DNA of 64,000 nucleotides from Chryseobacterium sp. MFBS3-17 (GCF_020687745.1 NZ_JAJEWK010000003.1:88855-152854), one strand, 5' to 3'; shown: positions 1 through 9,023, numbered from the stretch's first letter. The notes: generated by a model from the letters alone, not told the origin. Translations and numbers: made by a program.

Positions 1-3
1 AAA

Positions 4-567
4 ATGGCAGACGTACAAGTAAAAGATAGCAGCGGGAAAGGTGGAAAGGTGCGCTCGCAAAAGCAGCCGCCACACGTGGACCTTACCCCAATGGTGGATT
101 TGGCGTTCCTTTTGATTACATTCTTTATGTTGGTAACAACCTTCAATAAACCGAATGTAATGGACCTGGGATTACCGGCAAAACCAAAGGATGAAACGCA
201 AAAACCGCCACCAACAGATATTAAACTGTCTAATTCCATTTCTGTATTAATCGGAAAAGATAATCGTTTGTTCTGGCATCAGCAGGAAACAAGCACATTG
301 AACGCCGATAATTTAAATGAAACCACTTTCGACAGAGAAGGAATCAGAGAGGTTATTCAGCAGGCAAAATCCAGAGCCGAAGATCAAAGTATTTTTACAG
401 TGATCATTAAGCCCACGGATGATGCGGTATATAAGAATTTTGTTGACATGTTAGACGAAATGGCCATCACCGAAAGTGAGCGCTACGGGGTTACAGACTT
501 GAAGCCCGCAGAGCAGGCCGCGTATAACGCCAAAGTGGCAGGAGTTGCCGCACCGGCAACAAATTAA
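4..567 (+). CDS. exbD: ExbD/TolR-family biopolymer transport protein
   Basis: Inner-membrane proton-channel subunit that, with ExbB, uses the proton motive force to energise TonB for uptake across the outer membrane. The 187-residue protein has the family layout: a short basic cytoplasmic N-terminus, one transmembrane helix at about residues 30-47 and a periplasmic domain. The helix carries the conserved aspartate (D32, in PMVDLAFLL) that is the proton-binding residue of ExbD/TolR. Start is ATG at 4, three bases into the window, so the upstream part of the operon (probably exbB and a first exbD, by analogy with other Flavobacteriia) is outside. Lies 20 bp before tonB in the same direction. 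The periplasmic domain is longer than in E. coli ExbD, which is usual in Bacteroidota. Confidence 0.93.
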   Translation: MADVQVKDSSGKGGKVRSQKQPPHVDLTPMVDLAFLLITFFMLVTTFNKPNVMDLGLPAKPKDETQKPPPTDIKLSNSISVLIGKDNRLFWHQQETSTLNADNLNETTFDREGIREVIQQAKSRAEDQSIFTVIIKPTDDAVYKNFVDMLDEMAITESERYGVTDLKPAEQAAYNAKVAGVAAPATN

Positions 568-587
568 CCGAATAAATAGATTAAGAA

Positions 588-1430
588 ATGGCAGATGATA
601 ACAATTACGGTGCTACGCCTACATTAGACGAGATCGTATTTGAAAACAGAAATAAGCAGTACGGAGCCTATCAGCTGCGTACCCTCTACCCGAAAGTGCT
701 TACCCGCTCTTTCATCCTGGGGACCATTCTGTTTCTTGTGGCGGCCTTAACTCCTTTTGTTATCCTTAAACTTAAGGAAATGAATCAGGCTCAAAAGCAG
801 GAAGTAGATGCAAATCTGATAGAGATTATTGAAGAGGATGTAATTATAGAACAGCCTATAGAGGAAGAACCACCTCCACCACCTCCGCCACCGGTAGAAG
901 AGGAACAGATTGAAGTGATTCAGAACGTGGTGCCGGAACCAAAGAAAGCACCGGTAGTGGAAACACCACCGCCACCAATCTCTAAACAGCTGGAAACGCA
1001 AACAGGGCTTGTAGCGCAGGAAGGGGTGAAGACCCCTACCTATACGCCACCGCCGCCGCCACCATCCACCGGTACCAAAGCCGCTACTATTGAAGCGCCA
1101 AAACCGGTCGTAGACCAGAAAAAGGTTTATGATGATGTAGAGCAGCTTGCAGAATTCCCTGGCGGAATCAATGCATTCCGTAACAAAGTGGGCAGTAACT
1201 TTGATGTGGAATCTATGGAAGGTGAAGGTTCTGTAAGTACAGAAATTACCTTCGTGGTAGAACGGGACGGAAGTATTACTGATGTAAAAGCGACCGGACC
1301 CAACAGAAACTTTAATCAGGAAGCTGAAAGAACCATTAAGTCCATCAGAAACAAATGGACACCGGCAAAGATCAACGGTCAGTCTGTACGCTACCGTTTC
1401 AGAATGCCACTGAAAATGAACTTCCAGTAA
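588..1430 (+). CDS. tonB: Energy transducer TonB
   Basis: Periplasm-spanning protein that transmits ExbB/ExbD energy to TonB-dependent outer-membrane receptors. The 280-residue sequence has a cytoplasmic N-terminus with the Bacteroidota-type motif NKQYGAYQLR, one transmembrane helix (about 38-60), a proline/glutamate-rich spacer with several PPPPPP runs (about 95-165) that would bridge the periplasm, and a C-terminal TonB domain (about 190-280) with FVVERDGSI and the terminal YRFRMPLKMNF strand. It is co-directional with exbD 20 bp upstream and the pair is followed by a strong hairpin terminator, so this is the end of an exb-tonB operon. Confidence 0.95.
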   Translation: MADDNNYGATPTLDEIVFENRNKQYGAYQLRTLYPKVLTRSFILGTILFLVAALTPFVILKLKEMNQAQKQEVDANLIEIIEEDVIIEQPIEEEPPPPPPPPVEEEQIEVIQNVVPEPKKAPVVETPPPPISKQLETQTGLVAQEGVKTPTYTPPPPPPSTGTKAATIEAPKPVVDQKKVYDDVEQLAEFPGGINAFRNKVGSNFDVESMEGEGSVSTEITFVVERDGSITDVKATGPNRNFNQEAERTIKSIRNKWTPAKINGQSVRYRFRMPLKMNFQ

Positions 1431-1449
1431 TCCATATTAACTTTATGAT

Positions 1450-1481
1450 AAAAAAGAGAAACGCTGGTTTCTCTTTTTTTT
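1450..1481 (+). terminator. Intrinsic terminator after tonB
   Basis: Stem AAAAAGAGAAAC / GGTTTCTCTTTTT with a three-base loop, running into a tract of T. It closes the exbD-tonB transcription unit. Confidence 0.85.
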
Positions 1482-1489
1482 ATTTTTAG

Positions 1490-1497
1490 TATTTTTG
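1490..1497 (+). promoter_or_regulatory. -7 promoter element (TATTTTTG) for the small membrane protein gene
   Basis: Matches the Bacteroidota -7 consensus TAnnTTTG and ends five bases before the ATG at 1503, so the transcript may be leaderless or nearly so. Confidence 0.5.
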
Positions 1498-1502
1498 TAA
1501 AT

Positions 1503-1700
1503 ATGATATTCAATTGGTTATCTTTCTTCGCTGGAGTTTTATACATCATTTTAGGAATCTTTGTGGTGCTGAAGTTCTGGTTTTTTGTGCCCCTGGAGCC
1601 CAATATTGCCTATGCATTGGGAGCGGTGCTCATCATATACGGATTATTCAGAATTTACAGAGCTGTGAACAGAATGAAACAGAAGAAAAATGAATCATAA
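1503..1700 (+). CDS. Small hydrophobic membrane protein, function unknown
   Basis: A 65-residue protein with two predicted transmembrane segments (about 4-24 and 33-53) joined by a short turn (FVPLEPN) and a basic tail. I do not recognise a characterised family. Its stop overlaps the start of the following PstS-like lipoprotein gene (ATG at 1690), so the two are translationally coupled and probably work together. A TATTTTTG -7 box lies just in front of it. Confidence 0.6.
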   Translation: MIFNWLSFFAGVLYIILGIFVVLKFWFFVPLEPNIAYALGAVLIIYGLFRIYRAVNRMKQKKNES

Positions 1701-2559
1701 TATTCTTGTCCTCATCGCCTTGTTTTTCCTGGCCGGCTGTCAGAAGAAAGAAAAGGTGAAAAGTGGTACTTATCATCAGGGAAACCTAACCGTACTTACG
1801 GATCCGTCTTTTTTGAGTGTTACGGAAGCACTGGCTGATGGTTATATGATCAGCTACCCCGAAACTTCCGTGAAAGCGGAGGCTATGAAGGAAGATCTCG
1901 CGTTCCTAGAACTCCTGAAGGGCAATGCCAGGGCAATAGTCATGTCCAGAGAACTGAATGAAGATGAAGTTGCGGAATATGAGCGCATGACCCACGCCGA
2001 GTTTCTGCCTGCCCCATTTGCTGCAGATGCAGTCGTGTTTGTGGTACCCAAAGACTCGCCCAGAGAGCATATTTCTGTACAGGAAATTGAATCGGCACTG
2101 CAGTCTGCGGATAAAACACTTATTTTCGATGGAACCAACTCCAGTAACCTTAATTTTGTAGCACAAAAGTTCGGAAAGAAGCCCTCAGAACTTCAGTTTT
2201 CTATTCTGAACGGAAATGAAACGATCGTGAAGGAACTGGCCGCTTTCCAGGATAAAATTGGCGTAATCGGGATGAACACCATCAGCAGGCCTTATTCCCG
2301 GAGAGCCGAAGAATTGCGTGAGATGGTGAAAATCCTTCCGGTAGTGGACCGGGGTGTCAGTTACCTCCCGGCCGGGGAAAATCTGACCCCGGATAAATAT
2401 CCTTTTACCAGAATCCTTTATTTTCTGGTGAATGAACAAACCTTTAATATTGCGGGAGGACTCACTCGTTTTGCCAGTGGTCAGAAGGGACAGATGATTG
2501 TGCAAAAAGAAGGGTTGCAACCCTATTTCCTCTATCCGAGAGAAGTGAAAATGTATTGA
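1690..2559 (+). CDS. PstS-like substrate-binding lipoprotein
   Basis: Predicted lipoprotein of 289 residues: the N-terminus ends in the lipobox LAGC with C17 as the lipidation site. The rest resembles phosphate-type (PBP-like, PstS family) periplasmic binding proteins, with LTVLTDPSF near the start and an FDGTNSSNLNFV stretch like the anion-binding S/T-rich loops of PstS. Flavobacteriia often carry such stand-alone PstS-like proteins without pstCAB. The start overlaps the preceding small membrane protein gene by 11 bp. No transport permease genes are adjacent, so the role in phosphate uptake is inference from fold resemblance. Confidence 0.65.
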   Translation: MNHNILVLIALFFLAGCQKKEKVKSGTYHQGNLTVLTDPSFLSVTEALADGYMISYPETSVKAEAMKEDLAFLELLKGNARAIVMSRELNEDEVAEYERMTHAEFLPAPFAADAVVFVVPKDSPREHISVQEIESALQSADKTLIFDGTNSSNLNFVAQKFGKKPSELQFSILNGNETIVKELAAFQDKIGVIGMNTISRPYSRRAEELREMVKILPVVDRGVSYLPAGENLTPDKYPFTRILYFLVNEQTFNIAGGLTRFASGQKGQMIVQKEGLQPYFLYPREVKMY

Positions 2560-2656
2560 TTCACAGGTGCTTTTTCCGCTTCAGCACTGCTTTTGTAAAA
2601 ATGGAACGGATATTGTAAATTTAAATACAAATTATAAAATTTGAACTTTTAAAAAA

Positions 2657-4342
2657 ATGAGAAATAAAATGAATTTATCTAAAAAGATTGCTTTTACTGC
2701 GGCGGCAGTGTTTTTTGCGAATTTTGCGTTCGGTCAGACTTTACAGGATGGTATTGCCAGCATAGACAGCCATAAGTATGCAAAAGCGAAACAGAATTTT
2801 GAGAGTATGATCGCAAAATCACCCAATGCTGAAAACTATTTCTATTTGGGTAATACATATCTGAGCCAGAGTGAGCCTGATTTTGTTCAGGCAGAACAGA
2901 ATTTTAAGAAAGGACTGGCTGCAGACAGCAAAAGCTATCTGAATAAAATCGGAATGGCAGCAGTGAAATTGGGAAGAGGAGATAAGTCCGGAATTACCGA
3001 TATTCAGAATGTTGTAAAAGATTCAAAGGAGAAGGATGCAGAAGTGCTTTTCAGAGCTGGTGAAGCCCTTACCATGTTCGAAAATACCAATAATCCTGAT
3101 CTGGCTGTTCAATATCTGGACAAAGCGGTAGAACGTGCCTCAAAAGGCGGGGTTCCTGCTCCCTATTATTATACTTTGGGCGATGCGTACCGTCTGAAAC
3201 TGAGCACAAGCCCTCAGATTGCCGGTGCTGCTATGACTGCCTATGATAAGGCATTGCCGGTAGCCAAGAATAAAGCGTCCGTATATACCAGAATCGGTAC
3301 GTTATGGATGCAGGCTCAGCAATGGCAAAAGGCCAAAGAGAAAATAGATCAGGCTATTGCAACAGATGCTACATATGCACCTGCCTATAGAGCGCTGGCT
3401 ACTTATGAGATGCGTTTCGAGCAACCTCAGAACGCCACCAGAGCTCTCATTAACTATGCCAAGTATGCAGACGAAGATCCTAATACGCAACTGGACATTG
3501 TAAAAATGTATTTCCTAAATGAAGATTATGCGAATGCCAAATCTTCCCTTGATAAAATTTTCAATACGGTTCAGGATCCTATCAAACATAAACTCAGAGC
3601 ATACCTGGATTATGCAGATGGAAACTATGAACAGGCAAAAACTGGTCTTACTACTTTTATGAACAGTGTGACCGATAAATCCAGAATTGTACCCGGTGAC
3701 CGCGGTATGGAAGGATTAATTCTGGCGGGTCTGGCACAAAAGGAGACCGATGAAAGCAAAAAGTCTGCTTTATTGCTTGAGTCTCAGCAGAAAATTGCCA
3801 TTGCCAAAAATGCAAAAGACCAGACCATGGACTGGGATCAGGAATTGGCCATGATTAAAGGTGGTGGAGGAGCCAGTTCAGCTGCTGCAAACGCAGGTCC
3901 TACCAGCCCTGCTATTGAAGCGCTGAAGAAGCAGATTGCTGCCAATCCAAATGATGTAGATGCCCTGGTGAAACTGGGTTCAGCCTATCAGGAAGTACAA
4001 AACTGGAATGGCGCCATCCTTACCTGGGATAAGATGATTGCACTCTCACCTGCATGGGCTTACTCATATTATGCGAAAGGAGCAGCCTATCAGCAGTTGG
4101 GCAATGAAGCCATGGCAGAAGCTTCTTATCAGAAGTTTATAGATACGGTTTTAGCACAGACTCCGGAGGAGCAGATGCCGCAGAAGGAAACCTTGTCTTA
4201 TGCCTACTATCTGGTGGCGTATTTCAATCAGACCAAAGATATCGCTAAAGCGAAAGATTACGCAGCAAAAGCGGTTCAGCTAAACCCCACGTATGAGGAT
4301 GCGGTAAATCTGAATAATAACCTTAATCTGCAGCAGAATTAA
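2657..4342 (+). CDS. TPR-repeat periplasmic protein
   Basis: A 561-residue protein with an N-terminal signal peptide (about 1-28, ending FAFGQ) followed by tetratricopeptide-like helical repeats: an early set from about 35 to 130, a middle set from about 150 to 380, a low-complexity Gly/Ser/Ala linker (GGGGASSAAA, about 399-410) and a C-terminal TPR pair (LGSAYQEVQNW, GAAYQQLGNEAMAEASYQ). Such proteins act as scaffolds in the periplasm; no enzymatic motif is seen. Alternative start at M5 (2669) would give the same signal peptide. Monocistronic: a hairpin terminator follows. Confidence 0.75.
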   Translation: MRNKMNLSKKIAFTAAAVFFANFAFGQTLQDGIASIDSHKYAKAKQNFESMIAKSPNAENYFYLGNTYLSQSEPDFVQAEQNFKKGLAADSKSYLNKIGMAAVKLGRGDKSGITDIQNVVKDSKEKDAEVLFRAGEALTMFENTNNPDLAVQYLDKAVERASKGGVPAPYYYTLGDAYRLKLSTSPQIAGAAMTAYDKALPVAKNKASVYTRIGTLWMQAQQWQKAKEKIDQAIATDATYAPAYRALATYEMRFEQPQNATRALINYAKYADEDPNTQLDIVKMYFLNEDYANAKSSLDKIFNTVQDPIKHKLRAYLDYADGNYEQAKTGLTTFMNSVTDKSRIVPGDRGMEGLILAGLAQKETDESKKSALLLESQQKIAIAKNAKDQTMDWDQELAMIKGGGGASSAAANAGPTSPAIEALKKQIAANPNDVDALVKLGSAYQEVQNWNGAILTWDKMIALSPAWAYSYYAKGAAYQQLGNEAMAEASYQKFIDTVLAQTPEEQMPQKETLSYAYYLVAYFNQTKDIAKAKDYAAKAVQLNPTYEDAVNLNNNLNLQQN

Positions 4343-4375
4343 ACAGGAAAGTTTAATCTGAATCTGTACATCATC

Positions 4376-4406
4376 ATTCCCGGCTCTTTGCAGTCGGGAA
4401 TTTTTT
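4376..4406 (+). terminator. Intrinsic terminator after the TPR gene
   Basis: Inverted repeat ATTCCCG...CGGGAAT followed by TTTTTT, between the TPR gene and bshB1. Confidence 0.8.
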
Positions 4407-4410
4407 GTTT

Positions 4411-4418
4411 TATCTTTG
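4411..4418 (+). promoter_or_regulatory. -7 promoter element (TATCTTTG) for bshB1
   Basis: TAnnTTTG match sitting only four bases before the bshB1 ATG at 4423, directly behind the upstream terminator. Implies a leaderless or near-leaderless mRNA. Confidence 0.6.
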
Positions 4419-4422
4419 AAGG

Positions 4423-5142
4423 ATGAAAGTAGATATTTTAGCCATCGGCGCACATCCTGATGATGTGGAACTGGGATGCGGTGGAACCATAGCCAAATTG
4501 ATTTCTGAAGGGAAGAAAGTAGCTATTGTAGACCTTACACAAGGCGAGCTGGGCACGCGTGGAACCAATGTAACCCGTGCGCAGGAATCTGCGGAAGCAT
4601 CAGAAATTCTGGGAATTCATGCCCGTGAGAATCTGAAAATGAAAGACGGTTTTCTGCTGAATAATGAAGACCATCAGATGCAGATCATCAAAATAATCCG
4701 GAAATATAGGCCTGAAATTGTTTTTGCCAATGCCATAGATGACCGGCACCCGGATCACGCCAAAGCGGCAAAGCTGGTGTCAGATGCCTGTTTCCTTTCC
4801 GGCCTGATTAAAATTGAAACCGAATATGAGGGAGAAAAGCAGCAGGCCTGGCGCCCGAAACAGATTTTTCACTATATCCAGTGGAAGCCTGTAGACCCGC
4901 ATTTCGTGGTAGATATCTCAGCCTTTATGGACCAGAAGATAAAAGCATGTCTGGCGTACAAAACACAGTTTTACGATCCGGATTCCCGGGAGCCGATGAC
5001 GCCTATTGCAACCAAAGACTTTCTCGAGAGCCTCACGTACCGTGCTCAGGATTTGGGCAGACTCTCCGGAGTGGACTATGCAGAAGGCTTCACTTCAGAA
5101 AAAATGATTGCAATTAAAAATTTTGATGGTTTAATTTTGTAA
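4423..5142 (+). CDS. bshB1: Bacillithiol biosynthesis deacetylase BshB1
   Basis: Zinc-dependent LmbE/PIG-L family deacetylase that removes the acetyl group from GlcNAc-malate in the second step of bacillithiol synthesis (cytosol). The 239-residue length is standard. The zinc-binding motif AHPDDVE is at residues 10-16 and the second histidine pair is in DRHPDH (about 107-112). Start chosen at the ATG preceded by a -7 box. bshA and bshC are not in this window. Followed immediately by tRNA-His with its own promoter. Confidence 0.92.
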   Translation: MKVDILAIGAHPDDVELGCGGTIAKLISEGKKVAIVDLTQGELGTRGTNVTRAQESAEASEILGIHARENLKMKDGFLLNNEDHQMQIIKIIRKYRPEIVFANAIDDRHPDHAKAAKLVSDACFLSGLIKIETEYEGEKQQAWRPKQIFHYIQWKPVDPHFVVDISAFMDQKIKACLAYKTQFYDPDSREPMTPIATKDFLESLTYRAQDLGRLSGVDYAEGFTSEKMIAIKNFDGLIL

Positions 5143-5157
5143 TTGATACAAAAACCT

Positions 5158-5165
5158 TATATTTG
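5158..5165 (+). promoter_or_regulatory. -7 promoter element (TATATTTG) for tRNA-His
   Basis: TAnnTTTG match with a TTTTG -33-like element 18 bp upstream (5135-5139), 13 bp before the tRNA. Confidence 0.7.
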
Positions 5166-5178
5166 CACCCACAAAACG

Positions 5179-5252
<74 letters not shown>

Positions 5253-5263
5253 CAAAAAATAAA

Positions 5264-5290
5264 ACGCACTGAATTTCAGTGCGTTTTTTA
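5264..5290. terminator. Bidirectional terminator between tRNA-His and yajC
   Basis: Perfect hairpin CGCACTGAATTTCAGTGCG flanked by A-tract and T-tract, serving tRNA-His on the plus strand and yajC on the minus strand. Confidence 0.85.
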
Positions 5291-5309
5291 TTGTTTCAAA
5301 CCGAATTGG

Positions 5310-5645
5310 TTATTTTTTGTCATCGGCAGCCGGTGCGTTATCCGGGAATCTTGCCTGTGTGTAATCTCTGGAAATTGCTGATTTCTCAAATTTCAGCTTT
5401 CCGGAAAGGGTTTCTATAACGATTCCGTCTTCTGCAATCTGAGCGATTCTGCCGTGCATTCCCGAAGTTGTGACCACTCGCTGACCCACTTTCAGGGATT
5501 CCTGGAAGTTTTTTTCCTGCTTTTGCTTTCTCATCTGCGGACGGATCATCAGGAAATAGAATCCCACAAACATCAGACCCATCATCATCAGCATGGTCAT
5601 TCCGCCGCCTTCAGGCTGTGCCTGTAAAAATATGCTTATCATCAA
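5310..5645 (-). CDS. yajC: Preprotein translocase accessory subunit YajC
   Basis: Small single-span membrane protein of the SecDF-YajC complex that assists Sec export. 111 residues: one N-terminal transmembrane helix (about 16-34, containing MMGLMFVGFYFLMIRPQ) with the family signature FLMIRPQ, then a cytoplasmic domain with VGQRVVTTSGMHGRI and IETLSGKLKFEK, and a charged tail. Downstream of, and co-oriented with, nusB and the DUF1573 gene, a gene order common in Flavobacteriia. Ends at a bidirectional terminator. Confidence 0.95.
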   Translation of the reverse strand: MMISIFLQAQPEGGGMTMLMMMGLMFVGFYFLMIRPQMRKQKQEKNFQESLKVGQRVVTTSGMHGRIAQIAEDGIVIETLSGKLKFEKSAISRDYTQARFPDNAPAADDKK

Positions 5646-5657
5646 TTAATTTTTATA

Positions 5658-6164
5658 TTAGTTAACAACGTTTGCAGAGAACGTAAGTACGATGGGCGCC
5701 TGCTCTACATTGGCATACACTTCAGCTTGTTTGTTCTGCAGTCCGTCAAAGCTGGAAGAATCAAATTCCAGGGTTACGCTTCCTTTCTGGCCCGGTAAAA
5801 TAGGGGTGTTGGTATACTGAGGTGCTGTACATCCGCAAGCCGGTTTTACCTGAGAAATAATCAGTGGATTGTCTCCGGTATTGGTAACTTCATAAACATG
5901 AGAAACTTTCCCTCCTTTTTTTACATCTCCGAAATTATGGTGGTTTTCAGATAATGCCAGAGAGGTCATAGGGTGTGACTGTGCTTTTTTAATCAGTTCA
6001 TCCTGTGGGTTTACAGGTGCCGCAGCAGCTTCCGCAGCAATTTCATTTTCAGGGCTCAGTTCCAGCGTTTCTTCTGTCTGAACTTCGGTGTTTTCTTTTT
6101 TGTCGCATGAGGTAACTCCCAGCGCGCCTACAAATAATCCTAAAACAATAAGTGACTTTTTCAT
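5658..6164 (-). CDS. DUF1573 lipoprotein
   Basis: 168-residue predicted lipoprotein: the signal sequence ends at the lipobox-like GVTSC (C20). A low-complexity Glu/Ala linker (about 25-60) is followed by a DUF1573 immunoglobulin-like domain (about 75-168) with the family pattern HNFGDVKKG, EVTNTGDNPLII and ACGCTAPQY. The molecular role of DUF1573 is not known. It sits 12 bp from yajC and 11 bp from nusB, so it is probably co-transcribed with them. Confidence 0.88.
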   Translation of the reverse strand: MKKSLIVLGLFVGALGVTSCDKKENTEVQTEETLELSPENEIAAEAAAAPVNPQDELIKKAQSHPMTSLALSENHHNFGDVKKGGKVSHVYEVTNTGDNPLIISQVKPACGCTAPQYTNTPILPGQKGSVTLEFDSSSFDGLQNKQAEVYANVEQAPIVLTFSANVVN

Positions 6165-6175
6165 TTTTCTATTAA

Positions 6176-7081
6176 TTATATTCTGTTTAATTCTTTTGTA
6201 TACTTGTCTAATATTCCGTTTACAAATATATTGGACTTTTCCGTGGCAAAAACCTTGGAAATCTCAATATATTCATTGATGATGACTCTGGAGGGTGTCA
6301 GGGGAAAGCGATCCAGTTCTGTAATGGCGGCTATCAGAATCACACGGTCCATTAAAGCCACACGTTCCAGTTCCCAGTTTTCCAGTTTTTCTTTCAGCTT
6401 ATGCTCGCTCTCTTCCCAGTGATTAAGGCTTGCGCGCAATAGTTTTTTTGCAAATTCTTCATCTTCTTCATCTTTGATGACCCGAATCAGGGTATGAGAA
6501 GGCTGATCTTCGCGGAAAAATCCAATGGTTTTCTGAATCATGGAATTGGAGATGTGAAAATCATCTGCCCAGCTCATTTCTTTTTCCTCCACATGCTCGT
6601 GGAAATCTTCATTTTCTGCAAGATAACGAAGGAAAAGCTTTCCGATGAATTTCTGGTCTTCCTCAAAGGTTGAAGTTTCCATGGCCATGAAATCCTGATA
6701 TCTTTTTCCGGCTTTGATGCGCTGAAATGTTCTTACCAGCAAATCATCATGCAACTCCCAGGTCAGCTCCTTATGTTTGGCAGAAAAAGCAATGCGCTCT
6801 TCATTATCTTCAATTTTAATTAAAATGGGATTTTCTATGAACCGCCGGTTTGGGTTCAGTTCGGCATCTGTTTTCAGAAATTTGTTTTTTCCGATTTCGA
6901 TCTGATTTTCTGCAACTGCCTTCAGGGCCACCAGAAAATTGAGCTGGTAAATGTAAAGGTGATAAATTTTTTCGATGTCACTGAGCATGTTTTTCTCCAG
7001 TACATCGTATTTGATAGGGTTTTGATGGTATGAGTACAGGGCCTCTACCACTTTTTCACGGATCTGTCTTCTTCCTAACAT
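6176..7081 (-). CDS. nusB: Transcription antitermination factor NusB (long form)
   Basis: NusB joins NusE/S10 on boxA RNA to promote rRNA antitermination. At 301 residues it is about twice the E. coli length; the extra N-terminal half is characteristic of Bacteroidota NusB. The N-terminus MLGRRQIREKVVEALY is the conserved NusB start, and the canonical helical domain is C-terminal (about 190-301) with DRVILIAAITELDRFP and INEYIEISKVFATEKS. First gene of the nusB-DUF1573-yajC block. Confidence 0.93.
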   Translation of the reverse strand: MLGRRQIREKVVEALYSYHQNPIKYDVLEKNMLSDIEKIYHLYIYQLNFLVALKAVAENQIEIGKNKFLKTDAELNPNRRFIENPILIKIEDNEERIAFSAKHKELTWELHDDLLVRTFQRIKAGKRYQDFMAMETSTFEEDQKFIGKLFLRYLAENEDFHEHVEEKEMSWADDFHISNSMIQKTIGFFREDQPSHTLIRVIKDEEDEEFAKKLLRASLNHWEESEHKLKEKLENWELERVALMDRVILIAAITELDRFPLTPSRVIINEYIEISKVFATEKSNIFVNGILDKYTKELNRI

Positions 7082-7190
7082 TTCAAAGAGCTTATTTATG
7101 GGTGCAAAGATAATGTTTTTTTTACGAAAAGCTTCGCACTCTTTGGCAGGTGCGCAACCGGCTTTTTCAGAGAATCAAATTACAATTTCT

Positions 7191-7198
7191 TACTTTTG
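7191..7198 (+). promoter_or_regulatory. -7 promoter element (TACTTTTG) for the ABC exporter gene
   Basis: TAnnTTTG match downstream of the first in-frame ATG (7150) of the open frame. It places transcription start near 7204 and so selects the ATG at 7243 as the real translation start. Confidence 0.65.
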
Positions 7199-7242
7199 CA
7201 AAGATTTGCGGTGCCACCATGCAGCACTGCCATCCCAATGGT

Positions 7243-8904
7243 ATGAATGCACTTAAAACCCTCAATCCGTATTTCTGGAAGCACCGGATGCTTCTTTTTT
7301 ATGGGTTTCTTTTTATAATAGCCAGTAACTTTTTCAACATCTACAAAGTTCAGTTTGTAGGGAAGTCTGTAGATGAGATTGCTCAGAATATGCATCTGGG
7401 TTTTAACCGGCAGGTTCTTATTTATGTAGGAATCATCATCTTTTCGTCACTTCTTACCGGTTTTTTCACCTTTATGATGAGGCAGACCATTATTGTGTCT
7501 TCCCGCCGTATAGAGTATGAACTGAAAAACAAAATCTACAACCATTATCAGGAATTGTCACTTACTGATTTTAAGAAAACAACTACCGGTGATTTAATGA
7601 ACCGCCTGAGCGAAGATGTGGTGGCGGTGCGCATGTACCTGGGACCCGGCGTGATGTATGTGGTGAATTTACTGGTATTGCTGATTATTACCAGCATCTA
7701 CATGATCCGCACTGATGTTTCCATGACGCTTTGGACGCTTGTTCCGCTTCCGTTACTCTCTTTTGTGATTTACAAAGTAAGTTCGGTGATCAATAAAAAG
7801 TCCAAAATCATGCAGAAAAGCCAGTCGGCAATTTCCACTTTTGTACAGGACAGTTTCTCCGGAATCCGGGTGGTAAAGTTTTTTGCCAAGGAAAAATATA
7901 TTGAAAAAAATTACGGAATCAAGGTGAAGGATTATGAGGAGAAAGCTCTGGATCTGGCGAAAACAGAAGCGTATTTCTTTACCATTATCCTGTTTGTAAT
8001 CGGTCTGCTCAATGTGGCTGTTTTGTTAATAGGCGGACAAAAGTACCTGAACAATGAACTTTCTGTGGGGAAAATTGCAGATTTTTTCATGTACATCAAT
8101 ATCCTGATCTGGCCGTTTTCTATGGTGGGTTGGGTGACTTCCGTCAATCAGCGTGCAGCGGCTTCTATGACCAGGATTAATGAATTTCTGGATATGAAAT
8201 CAGAGGTGAAGGATGAGGGAACACTGGTGGTTCCCATACGCGGAACTATAGAATTCAGGAATGTTTCCTATACCTATCCCAACACCGGTATTCAAGCTTT
8301 GAAAAATCTGAGTTTTCGAATAGAAGCCGGAAAATCACTGGCCGTCATGGGAAAAACCGGCAGTGGAAAGACTACCCTGGCGCTGCTGCTTACCCGTCTT
8401 ATTGACCCTACGGAAGGAGAAATTCTGGTAGATGGTATTAACCTGAAAGAATATCAACTAGAGCATTACCGCAAACATCTGGGGTACATTCCGCAGGAGA
8501 GCTACCTGTTCTCTGATACCATAGAAAATAACATTGGCTTTGCACTGGATGAGCCCTCACTGGAGAAAGTTACTGAATATGCCAAAAAAGCCGACGTACA
8601 TAAGAACATCATCGGATTCAAGGAACAATACAAAACCATGGTAGGCGAGCGGGGAGTGATGCTGTCCGGCGGGCAGAAGCAGCGGATCTGTATTGCAAGA
8701 GCATTAATCAAGGAGCCCAATATTCTTATTTTTGATGATGCACTCTCGGCACTGGATACCGAAACGGAAGAAAACGTGCTCCGGAATATAGAAAGCCAGT
8801 CTGCAGATCGCACCATGATTATTATTACCCACCGGGAATCCAGTGCGAAACGTGCAGATAAAATCCTGAATCTCACCACGGTAGTTGATGAAGAAACCGT
8901 CTGA
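7243..8904 (+). CDS. ABC exporter, fused permease and ATPase
   Basis: Half-transporter of 553 residues (MsbA/LmrA-like) that would dimerise in the inner membrane and export a substrate on ATP hydrolysis. The N-terminal half is a six-helix permease (about 15-310). The C-terminal nucleotide-binding domain has Walker A GKTGSGKTT (about 369-377), the signature LSGGQ (about 474), Walker B ILIFDDALSALD and the H-loop in IIITHRES. Substrate cannot be read from sequence; lipid, peptide or drug are all possible. Start placed at 7243 (MNALKTLNPYFW) because a -7 promoter box lies upstream of it but downstream of an earlier in-frame ATG. Divergent from nusB. Confidence 0.88.
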   Translation: MNALKTLNPYFWKHRMLLFYGFLFIIASNFFNIYKVQFVGKSVDEIAQNMHLGFNRQVLIYVGIIIFSSLLTGFFTFMMRQTIIVSSRRIEYELKNKIYNHYQELSLTDFKKTTTGDLMNRLSEDVVAVRMYLGPGVMYVVNLLVLLIITSIYMIRTDVSMTLWTLVPLPLLSFVIYKVSSVINKKSKIMQKSQSAISTFVQDSFSGIRVVKFFAKEKYIEKNYGIKVKDYEEKALDLAKTEAYFFTIILFVIGLLNVAVLLIGGQKYLNNELSVGKIADFFMYINILIWPFSMVGWVTSVNQRAAASMTRINEFLDMKSEVKDEGTLVVPIRGTIEFRNVSYTYPNTGIQALKNLSFRIEAGKSLAVMGKTGSGKTTLALLLTRLIDPTEGEILVDGINLKEYQLEHYRKHLGYIPQESYLFSDTIENNIGFALDEPSLEKVTEYAKKADVHKNIIGFKEQYKTMVGERGVMLSGGQKQRICIARALIKEPNILIFDDALSALDTETEENVLRNIESQSADRTMIIITHRESSAKRADKILNLTTVVDEETV

Positions 8905-8984
8905 GTTTTGTTAATCTTTCATAAATAACCCAGATTGCTTAGCAATTATTGAAAAAAAGTATTTTGCAGTTCGCTGAAATCTAT

Positions 8985-8992
8985 TATATTTG
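8985..8992 (+). promoter_or_regulatory. -7 promoter element (TATATTTG) for the DUF3276 gene
   Basis: TAnnTTTG match with TTTG at 8963-8966 in front, 18 bp spacing: a good fit to the Bacteroidota TTTG-N19-TAnnTTTG promoter. It fixes the downstream ATG (9024) as start. Confidence 0.75.
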
Positions 8993-9023
8993 TTTCCATA
9001 AGATTTCAAAAAATTATCGTACA

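Noticed and set aside
6176..7081. NusB as a fusion protein because of double length
   Set aside because: The long N-terminal half is a known property of Bacteroidota NusB.
7150..7242. Upstream start for the ABC exporter
   Set aside because: The TACTTTTG promoter box lies downstream of this ATG, and the extra residues do not look like an exporter N-terminus.
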